This document shows positions 1 to 5,686 of a stretch of 8,591 nt of DNA, piece after piece; position 1 is the stretch's first letter, and every line of letters begins with the position of its first letter. The translations under genes were made by a program, and so were the position numbers. Under the pieces are notes generated by a model that was not told where the DNA came from, made no database searches, and saw only the letters and a list, made by a program, of their open reading frames with translations. Source of the DNA: Sulfurovaceae bacterium (GTDB taxonomy: Bacteria; Campylobacterota; Campylobacteria; Campylobacterales; Sulfurovaceae); contig JAOZOG010000085.1 in the NCBI GenBank assembly GCA_029933395.1, forward strand, positions 1-8,591, in the 5' to 3' direction.

Positions 1-897
1 GATCAATTCTCGGGCCAGAAGCATAGTCATCCCATCATCAGGATATTTCACCAGTGCCGTCGAGCCATACAGACCCTTCATCTCTTCACTCTTGGTGGAG
101 ATCCTCACAATGGGCCGTTCGATACTCAGCAATGCGTTGAACTCCTGTGTCACCATCATCATATGCTCATTGAGCGCTTTGGCATCTGCGATCAGCAGGA
201 TGCTCTCCTGCAGTGACATTCCCGACAGTGGTTTGAAGAATTTCCGATAGCCGTTGGGTGTCTTCATCAGGACACTTTTACCTTTGGCGATGGCTCTGGC
301 ACTCACTTCAAAAAGTTTGCGATAGCTCCCCTTGTCATTGGCATAGCGCTCGGATTTGCCATCATTCATCTTGACAGTGATTCCGCACTCTATACAGGAG
401 ATGAGCGGATAATTCTTGCGCAATGGATTGCTTACCAGCTCCTGCTGACACTTCTCGCACGGTATCAGAAACTTCATTGTGGAGTTCTCTCTGCGGTAAG
501 GATACCCCGTCACAAAGGGATGCTGGGAACCGCAAAAGTTACAGGAGGTAAAAGGGTAATAGTAGCGGGAGGAACTCACATCGAACATCTCCTTCTGGCA
601 GCTGGGACAGAGTGAAATATTCAGTGGGGTTTTAATCTTTTTTCTCACATCCGATTTCGGTTTGGTATCCGAAAAATAGTGCCTGCTTTTTCCCAGAAAC
701 AGAGAGGCGGGCAGATGCTCACCGAGTCCAAGCAGAAACGACTCTGTTTGCTCATTGTCTCTGTCAAAAACCAGTGCAACGACTTCGCTGTTCTGAACAA
801 CTTCCATTTCGATACCAAAAGAGTCTGCATATGCTTCGATAATCTCTGCAATATAGTGCTTGTTGGTCGAAAATACTATCTCAAAGATAAAATACAT
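1..897 (-). CDS. hydE: HydE, HypF-like hydrogenase maturation protein (3' end beyond window)
   Basis: My own translation from the ATG at 897 stays open for 299 codons to the window edge, so the C-terminus is missing. AAGGAA lies just before the ATG. Residues 97-171 carry two zinc-finger-like units, C97-x2-C100-x18-C119-x2-C122 and C147-x2-C150-x17-C168-x2-C171, 24 residues apart. This is essentially the HypF zinc-finger layout. Residues from about 185 on, including an LLSIERPIV segment near 255-263, resemble the YrdC-like domain of HypF. HypF makes the thiocarbamate/cyanide ligand of the NiFe site. Here the first 75 residues look like an acylphosphatase fold without the usual G-x-V-Q-G-V-G-F-R catalytic motif, so the protein is better read as the HypF-related HydE. 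In Helicobacter pylori, hydE is needed for hydrogenase activity, but its exact reaction is unclear to me. Position directly after hydD supports the name. Family is fairly sure, function is not. Confidence 0.75.
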   Translation of the reverse strand, partial: MYFIFEIVFSTNKHYIAEIIEAYADSFGIEMEVVQNSEVVALVFDRDNEQTESFLLGLGEHLPASLFLGKSRHYFSDTKPKSDVRKKIKTPLNISLCPSCQKEMFDVSSSRYYYPFTSCNFCGSQHPFVTGYPYRRENSTMKFLIPCEKCQQELVSNPLRKNYPLISCIECGITVKMNDGKSERYANDKGSYRKLFEVSARAIAKGKSVLMKTPNGYRKFFKPLSGMSLQESILLIADAKALNEHMMMVTQEFNALLSIERPIVRISTKSEEMKGLYGSTALVKYPDDGMTMLLARELI

Positions 898-1010
898 TGA
901 TTTCCTTGCTGTTTGGGTAGATTTCAGGATGGATCTTTATTCACTCTGCAACCGAAAGCCAGAAAACAGAAAAATGCAATTTAAGGAGGATGCATATTTT
1001 GTTTTTGGAT

Positions 1011-1042
1011 AAAAAAATTCTCTTTCCGGTTCCGGCTGGAGA
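1011..1042 (-). terminator. Possible weak intrinsic terminator after hydD
   Basis: Read on the minus strand, a UCUC/GAGA stem (1042-1039 with 1022-1019) encloses a 3x3 internal loop and a CCG-GAAC-CGG mini-stem. An A and then seven U (1017-1011) follow. It begins about 9 nt after the hydD stop codon. The stem is interrupted and short, so termination would at best be partial; hydE may still be read through from hydD. Confidence 0.35.
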
Positions 1043-1050
1043 CTGAACAA

Positions 1051-1608
1051 CTAGGCCATTCTTTGCGTCACAGGATTGGCACAGGCCTTGATAACGTTTG
1101 CAAACGAGACGGCTCTCATTTTTGGTTTCAACACAACACCCTCATCTGCAAGTACCTGGAGTGTTTCATTCAGGAGATCGGGCATTCTTTTCAGAATGGT
1201 GTCGGTCAATCCGTTGCGGACATCGACAATATCTTCAGGAATCATCGTAATCAGCTCCACCTCTCCCATCGATTCGTGAAACGAGCAGATTTCGAGCATC
1301 ATCGTCAACTCCACTTCATTCGCAGTCTGACGCGTACTTCCCATCGCCATCATCTCTTCACCACTATAGCGTGAAATGGTGCCCGCTTCTCCCTCTTTGG
1401 AGTTCGTGCCGACAACGATAATCTTGTCGTACTCCTGATAATATGTCATCAAAGAAAATCCCAACAATCCACCATCCACGATGGTAAGATTTTCAGGAAT
1501 CTCGTAATTTGCCTCCAGATAGTGGGCAAGGTATGTCCCCAAGCCCTCATCATGGAACATAATGTTCCCCATCCCGATCAATGCAATACTGCGCTGCTCC
1601 ACTCTCAT
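1051..1608 (-). CDS. hydD: HydD, hydrogenase maturation protease-like protein with altered metal-site residues
   Basis: The 185-residue protein belongs to the HyaD/HybD/HydD (peptidase M52) family, which removes the C-terminal tail of the hydrogenase large subunit after nickel insertion. Visible family marks are the N-terminal G-M-G-N-I-M-F-H-D-E-G-L-G block (residues 12-24), V-D-G-G at 44-47, and the A-x-E-V-E-L segment near 96-101, followed by a MIPEDI strand. Length is normal for the family. The metal-site residues are unusual. Glu21 is kept. The position expected to hold the second ligand (I-I-V-V-G-T-N, residues 63-69) has Gly67 instead of Asp, and A-N-E-V-E has Asn97 where relatives have A-H-E-V-E. 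Codons GGC and AAT were checked in the DNA. The start at 1608 has no Shine-Dalgarno and lies just behind a hairpin that carries the hydC stop codon, so translation probably depends on hydC. Family call is sure; catalytic competence is doubtful. Confidence 0.85.
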   Translation of the reverse strand: MRVEQRSIALIGMGNIMFHDEGLGTYLAHYLEANYEIPENLTIVDGGLLGFSLMTYYQEYDKIIVVGTNSKEGEAGTISRYSGEEMMAMGSTRQTANEVELTMMLEICSFHESMGEVELITMIPEDIVDVRNGLTDTILKRMPDLLNETLQVLADEGVVLKPKMRAVSFANVIKACANPVTQRMA

Positions 1609-1610
1609 TT

Positions 1611-1634
1611 ATAAAAAAGCTTACGCTTTTTTAT
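1611..1634. repeat. Perfect 10-bp inverted repeat at the hydC/hydD junction
   Basis: The plus strand reads ATAAAAAAGC, a four-base loop TTAC, then GCTTTTTTAT: a perfect 10-bp stem with a 4-nt loop. On the mRNA strand the hydC stop codon UAA (1623-1621) lies in the loop, and the hydD ATG (1608-1606) starts 2 nt after the stem. Only two pairs are G-C, so it is a poor terminator. It may control hydD translation, with ribosomes finishing hydC melting it. Confidence 0.7.
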
Positions 1635-2343
1635 CCGCCTTTACAAATTTATCACCACCAAATGCAATGGCGATATCTCCCTCTTGCCAAAAAATCGTTC
1701 TCCAAACCTGGTAGTAGATATGGAAGACAACCCATACGATAATGAACCACATCGTATAGTGGTGAGAGATACGCACATCCATCAATGTACCACCGGTCAC
1801 CGGAATGGTCCAGTCGGTAATCAGGTGCAACATCCAGGGCCACCATGCCCCGATACTGCTTTCACCCGATGCCAGCCCGTGCACATAGAGTTGGAGGCCT
1901 GTCAAAAGCATCCAGGCCAAAAGTATATGAAATATCGTAAAGTAAACCGAGTTGAAGCTGTCGAGCTGACTGGAATCGAACTTTTTTCGTCTATTCAACG
2001 TCAAAAGATTCAGCAGTACTTCAAAAAACTGTTTGATATTGCTCTCTGACGGAATATCCTTCTCGTAGGGCTTCGTCTTCAAATAGCGGGTCGCAAACGC
2101 CAGATAGAAGACAATAATGGATGTCACATCGAAAATGATCGCCACCATAAAGTGTCCCCATCTGTTCCAGGCCATCACATATTTGTCAACCGCCGGATCC
2201 GCAATAAACGACTGATAGTAAGGGTGGGCGATATAGAGCCCTGTAGCGATCGCGATGATCATCGAAAAGAAATTCACCCAGTGGATGGTTCTCATCGATG
2301 TAGTCATACGCGATACCTCTTTGTATCCTTCTTTCACTCTCAT
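1621..2343 (-). CDS. hydC: HydC, di-haem cytochrome b subunit of the membrane hydrogenase
   Basis: This 240-residue integral membrane protein takes electrons from the hydrogenase small subunit and passes them to quinone at the cytoplasmic membrane. Four hydrophobic helices are visible at about residues 20-38, 64-86, 133-153 and 195-214. Haem-ligand candidates are His21 at the start of helix 1, His64 in helix 2, and His194 or His195 with His208 in helix 4, a pattern matching the bis-histidine haems of the Ni/Fe-hydrogenase b-type cytochrome family. His139 in helix 3 is a further family-like histidine. A basic, polar loop (about 88-128) separates helices 2 and 3. The start at 2343 is supported by AAGGAG 6 nt upstream. 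It lies 12 nt after the hydB stop, so the two are co-transcribed. Nothing looks broken; length is usual. Confidence 0.95.
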   Translation of the reverse strand: MRVKEGYKEVSRMTTSMRTIHWVNFFSMIIAIATGLYIAHPYYQSFIADPAVDKYVMAWNRWGHFMVAIIFDVTSIIVFYLAFATRYLKTKPYEKDIPSESNIKQFFEVLLNLLTLNRRKKFDSSQLDSFNSVYFTIFHILLAWMLLTGLQLYVHGLASGESSIGAWWPWMLHLITDWTIPVTGGTLMDVRISHHYTMWFIIVWVVFHIYYQVWRTIFWQEGDIAIAFGGDKFVKADKKA

Positions 2344-2355
2344 AATCTGCTCCTT

Positions 2356-4305
2356 TTAGAATGCGCAGCTTGGATCGACTTTGTAAACAGCCAACTCTTT
2401 ACCCTTGGTATCGATCACATGCACGGCGCAGGCGATACATGGGTCGAAACTGTGGATTGTTCGGATGATTTCGAGCGGCTGCTCCGGATCGGCGACTTTG
2501 GTACCGATCAGCGACGCTTCATAGGCGCCCAGCTGACCATTTGCGTCTCTCGGACCGGCATTCCAGGTGGAAGGAACGATCGCCTGGTAGTTTGTCACTT
2601 TGCCGTTTTTGACTTTGACCCAATGCCCCAGAGCACCCCTTGGTGCTTCTGCCATACCGGCACCTTTACAGTCCATAGAGACCAGATCGAAATCAAACTC
2701 CGTCCAGGTACTCAGATCTCCGGAAGCAGCATTTTTCGCCAACTCGTCAACCCACTCGACCATCACATCACCCATCAGCTCTGTCTCGATAGCACGGGCT
2801 GCCGTTCTTCCTACAGTAGAGAAGAGTACCTCAACAGGCAAACCGGAACGCTTCAGGAAGTTACCAACATATTGTGTGATACGCTTATCACCTTTGACGT
2901 AGCCGACGACCATACGTGCGAGAGGACCTACCTCCAACGCTTTTCCATCATATCGCGGAGATTTGATCCAGGAGTACTTCTCCTCTGTTTTCAGATAGGC
3001 GTAGCCATCCTCTTTCTTCTCGAGGCCGGTATATTTGGGAATGGTTGTTCCGACATAGGGGTGCTCCGGCTTACCGGTGCCCTCATACCAGGCGTGTGTC
3101 ACATCCTCTGTGATCTTATCGGCATCCACCTCCAAGGCTTTGGAGATATCGCCATCCAGTACAATACCTGCCGGGAAGAGGTTTTCCGCACTGTAGAAGC
3201 CGGTATCATCCAGTTTGAAGTCACCATAGCTGAGATAGCTGAGCAAACCACCGCCTGTTCCGCCGACACCTTTATATGTCGCATCTTTATCGGTCGCTTC
3301 ATCCTTGTACATTGTACCTGCCATATAGACATCCGGCAGATAGGCACCTTTGACGAACTCGTTACCCTCTTTGAGTAATTGCTTGAAGAGTGCGATACGT
3401 GCCGGATTCTGGATATCCTGGACACAGGTGACCCCACCGACGACGATACTTTGCGGATGCGGATTTTTTCCTCCGAAAATTGCCTGCATTTTTGCCAGAT
3501 CTCTCTGGATATCCAGCGCCTTGAGATAGTGAGCCACACCGATAAGGTTCTGCTCCGGTGTCAGCTTGTAGTGCGGGTTACCCCAGTAACCATTACCAAA
3601 GATTCCCAGTCTTCCCTCTTTGACAAACTTGATCACCCTGTCCTGTACCGCTTTGAAATCCGCCGCTCCGGAGATATAGGGTTTATGCCCTGCGACACCC
3701 GCCCACTTGACCGCTTCTGCCGCTGTTGCTTCCGGATCAGCTTTGGTCGAAGCGACAACATCGACAAAATCGAGTGCATGCAGATGATAGAAGTGGACCA
3801 GGTGGTCATGCATATAGAGTGCGCCCTGGATCAGGTTTCTGACCAATCGGGCATTTTTTGGGATATTGATTTTGAACGCATCTTCGACTGCCTCGATACT
3901 TCTCTGGTAGTGTGTACCGGTACAGACGCCACAGATTCGCATCGCCATCAAACCGCAATCTCTTGGATCACGATCCTTCATGATTGTTTCCATGCCGCGG
4001 AACATTGTCGATGATGCATAGGCATCGACAATCTTATTGTTCTCATCTATGATCGCTTCCACCCTCAGATGCCCCTCGATTCGGGTAATAGGGTCGACGA
4101 TGATATGTTTCTTGCCTGCTTTTGTGGCAGGCTTCGCTGGCTTGGCAGCCTCTGCAGGCTTGGATGGTTCTGCGGGCGCAGCTGGCTTAACCGGCTCTAC
4201 AGCTGCAGCAGGTGCCGCAGGCTCTGCAGGTTTGGCAGGCTCAACTGGTGGTACCGTTTTTGCCGATACATTTACTGCTTCATTTGTTACATTATTTTCA
4301 GACAT
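2356..4305 (-). CDS. hydB: HydB, group 1 [NiFe]-hydrogenase large subunit with Pro/Ala/Lys-rich N-terminal extension
   Basis: This catalytic subunit (649 residues) holds the NiFe(CN)2CO site that splits H2. The conserved core begins D-P-I-T-R-I-E-G-H (71-79). The first nickel-binding motif is R-I-C-G-V-C-x3-H (123-132, Cys125 and Cys128), and the second is D-P-C-I-A-C-A-V-H (621-629, Cys623 and Cys626). A 20-residue tail after His629 is the expected product of protease cleavage after nickel insertion. The protein lacks its own signal peptide and should be exported folded with HydA by the Tat route. The start is firm: GAAGGAG lies 8 nt before the ATG, which overlaps the hydA stop by one base (TAATG). 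The first 66 residues are unlike the family: residues 17-66 are a low-complexity run with 13 Pro, 16 Ala, 8 Lys and 5 Glu. Relatives usually start about at the D-P-I-T-R-I-E-G block. Confidence 0.97.
   Translation of the reverse strand: MSENNVTNEAVNVSAKTVPPVEPAKPAEPAAPAAAVEPVKPAAPAEPSKPAEAAKPAKPATKAGKKHIIVDPITRIEGHLRVEAIIDENNKIVDAYASSTMFRGMETIMKDRDPRDCGLMAMRICGVCTGTHYQRSIEAVEDAFKINIPKNARLVRNLIQGALYMHDHLVHFYHLHALDFVDVVASTKADPEATAAEAVKWAGVAGHKPYISGAADFKAVQDRVIKFVKEGRLGIFGNGYWGNPHYKLTPEQNLIGVAHYLKALDIQRDLAKMQAIFGGKNPHPQSIVVGGVTCVQDIQNPARIALFKQLLKEGNEFVKGAYLPDVYMAGTMYKDEATDKDATYKGVGGTGGGLLSYLSYGDFKLDDTGFYSAENLFPAGIVLDGDISKALEVDADKITEDVTHAWYEGTGKPEHPYVGTTIPKYTGLEKKEDGYAYLKTEEKYSWIKSPRYDGKALEVGPLARMVVGYVKGDKRITQYVGNFLKRSGLPVEVLFSTVGRTAARAIETELMGDVMVEWVDELAKNAASGDLSTWTEFDFDLVSMDCKGAGMAEAPRGALGHWVKVKNGKVTNYQAIVPSTWNAGPRDANGQLGAYEASLIGTKVADPEQPLEIIRTIHSFDPCIACAVHVIDTKGKELAVYKVDPSCAF
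4108..4257 (-). repeat. Low-complexity Pro/Ala/Lys/Glu coding tract in hydB
   Basis: Codons 17-66 of hydB form imperfect repeats of short units such as K-P-A-E-P and P-A-K-P-A. The DNA shows recurring GCAGGCT, GCTGGCT and CTGCAGG words. Such tracts are normally disordered, extended linkers. Repetition at DNA level suggests growth by slippage or unequal recombination, so the length may vary between strains. Confidence 0.75.
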
Positions 4306-5546
4306 TATGCGTTCTCCTTCTCACTCTCTTTTTTTCCTGCCGCTACGCTTGCTGCTGCATGGATCGCGATACCGATACCTGCTGCCGTCAGCAGACCCAG
4401 TCCAAACTCATCGACCGTTTTTTCCACGCCACCCGTTGGCGCCTTGATATTGGCATCCGCCATCGGTCTCTCATAAGCATACTTGTCCCAGAAGTCCGGC
4501 TCGGAACATCCAATACAGCCCCGTCCGACTCCAACTGGCCAGTTGACTCCTTCGTTATAACGGATGATGGAACAGTTATTGAAAGTCATCGGGCCTTTAC
4601 AGCCTACTTTGTAAAGACAGAAGTTGTTTTTCGCTCCTGCATCTCCCCACTCTTCGACGAATTCCCCTGCGTCGAAATGCGCACGTCTTTCGCAGTTGTC
4701 ATGGATACGGTATCCGAAGGCAAACTTGGGTCTCAGGAGCGAATCAAGCTCTGGAATACTGCCTGTCAGAACATAGTGCAAAATCACCCCGACCATATTG
4801 GAAGGGTTGGCAGGACAGGCTGGGATGTTGATGATCGGCTTGCCTTTGACGACTTCCATCACACCCTTGGCATCTGTCGGATTGGGAGCGGCGGCGGGAA
4901 TACCGCCGAAGGTCGCACAGGAGCCAACGGCGACGACTGCTGCTGCATCTTTGGCAAGTCTCTGGAGATGGTCGATGAATGTTTCTCCCTCGGCACCGAT
5001 CGTACCGTAGTAGCCGTCGATTCCAAGCGGCACTGAACCTTCGACAAAAAGGAGATATTTACCCTTAAAATGTTCGACCGCATCTTCGAGTTGCTTCTCT
5101 GCCTGGTGTCCCGAAGCGGCCATCAGTGTTTCGTTGAACTCGAGTGAAATAATATCGAGGATGATTTCATCGATCTTGGGTCCGTCACTTCGGATCAGTG
5201 CTTCGGTGTTACCGGCACAATCCTGCAGTTCGATCCAGATGACCGGCAGACGGTTCATCAACACTGCTGCTTCTGCCACCAGTGGCGTGAAGGAAGCCGG
5301 CAGCATCAGCATCGCGGTAGTCGCTGAGGCCCACTTGAGGAAATCCCGTCGATCGACCCCCTCCTCTTCGATACTCTGCCTGAAATCCATTCGATTGTTG
5401 AGCGGTGCAAGCTTTTTCAGGTCATCCAGTCTCGCCCTGCACTGCGCATAAAGATTTTCATAGTAGGAATCACCTTTGTTGGTATCCACTTTGGCACTTT
5501 GTGCTGTAAAAAGGCTCTTTACAGACTCTTGTCTATCCATACCCAT
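4305..5546 (-). CDS. hydA: HydA, Tat-exported, membrane-anchored [NiFe]-hydrogenase small subunit
   Basis: The 413-residue iron-sulfur subunit relays electrons from HydB to HydC. A long leader ends in a twin-arginine motif, D-R-R-D-F-L-K (65-71), followed by a hydrophobic stretch to about residue 94. A C-terminal membrane helix (about 378-403) anchors the protein. Cluster ligands: proximal Cys110, Cys210 and Cys244; distal His282, Cys285, Cys310 and Cys316; medial Cys325, Cys344 and Cys347. The usual second proximal cysteine (C-x-G-C) is Asn113 here (C-A-G-N). I chose the ATG at 5546 because AAGGAG sits 6 nt upstream; a longer reading from TTG at 5576 would place that Shine-Dalgarno inside the gene. 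A second ATG (5540) is spaced worse. Its stop overlaps the hydB start. The 140-nt upstream gap carries the promoter and two palindromes. Closest type: group 1 membrane-bound uptake hydrogenase of Campylobacterota. Confidence 0.97.
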   Translation of the reverse strand: MGMDRQESVKSLFTAQSAKVDTNKGDSYYENLYAQCRARLDDLKKLAPLNNRMDFRQSIEEEGVDRRDFLKWASATTAMLMLPASFTPLVAEAAVLMNRLPVIWIELQDCAGNTEALIRSDGPKIDEIILDIISLEFNETLMAASGHQAEKQLEDAVEHFKGKYLLFVEGSVPLGIDGYYGTIGAEGETFIDHLQRLAKDAAAVVAVGSCATFGGIPAAAPNPTDAKGVMEVVKGKPIINIPACPANPSNMVGVILHYVLTGSIPELDSLLRPKFAFGYRIHDNCERRAHFDAGEFVEEWGDAGAKNNFCLYKVGCKGPMTFNNCSIIRYNEGVNWPVGVGRGCIGCSEPDFWDKYAYERPMADANIKAPTGGVEKTVDEFGLGLLTAAGIGIAIHAAASVAAGKKESEKENA

Positions 5547-5552
5547 CGTCTT

Positions 5553-5558
5553 CTCCTT
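5553..5558 (-). promoter_or_regulatory. Ribosome binding site deciding the hydA start
   Basis: AAGGAG on the minus strand, 6 nt before the ATG at 5546. It rules in favour of the ATG over the upstream in-frame TTG at 5576. Confidence 0.85.
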
Positions 5559-5591
5559 TTTGTTTTTATCCGTCAAGTCCGATTACAAAGA

Positions 5592-5620
5592 CTTATAGTG
5601 AATAAGTATTCACCATTCTA
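5592..5620 (-). promoter_or_regulatory. Candidate hydA promoter (two overlapping -10-like boxes)
   Basis: Two -10-like hexamers on the minus strand, each matching TATAAT at five of six positions: TAGAAT at 5620-5615 and TATAAG at 5597-5592. A good -35 box is not visible for either, as is common in Campylobacterota. If TATAAG is used, the leader is about 40 nt and the first palindrome sits in the spacer just upstream of the -10. If TAGAAT is used, the palindrome covers the start point. Either way a bound protein would block the promoter. Confidence 0.5.
5599..5612. promoter_or_regulatory. Operator-like palindrome, proximal copy
   Basis: TGAATAAGTATTCA, a perfect 6-2-6 inverted repeat. With the flanking bases it becomes 7-2-7 (5598-5613, GTGAATA-AG-TATTCAC). 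It lies between and against the two -10-like boxes of hydA. Size and symmetry resemble TetR-family operators built from TGAAT/ATTCA half-sites. A matching copy lies 45 bp upstream. Confidence 0.7.
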
Positions 5621-5643
5621 AAGAAAATAAGCTTAAGTGATAA

Positions 5644-5657
5644 TGAATGAGTATTCA
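5644..5657. promoter_or_regulatory. Operator-like palindrome, distal copy
   Basis: TGAATGAGTATTCA is identical to the proximal copy at 13 of 14 positions (one A to G change in the left arm). It lies 45 bp further upstream of hydA and 30 nt after the stop codon of the cytosolic large subunit. Same orientation of the AG centre. Confidence 0.7.
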
Positions 5658-5686
5658 ATTTTTTAAGGCGTGGGTAAAAAAGTAGC

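Noticed and set aside
938..944. TATTCAC half-site before hydE
   Set aside because: Single half-site without a partner arm.
1600..2343. hydC and hydD both begin ATGAGAGTG (M-R-V)
   Set aside because: Similarity stops after nine bases, so there is no sign of duplication.
2152..3378. Plus-strand open frame of 408 codons
   Set aside because: Lies opposite hydC and hydB, whose family motifs are unmistakable. Its translation is rich in Cys, His and Arg with no domain sense, as expected of a shadow frame.
4212..5036. Plus-strand open frame of 274 codons across hydB and hydA
   Set aside because: Antisense to conserved hydrogenase coding sequence; no recognisable protein features.
5547..5576. Ten-residue N-terminal extension of HydA from TTG 5576
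   Set aside because: The AAGGAG ribosome binding site lies inside this stretch and is ideally spaced for the ATG at 5546.
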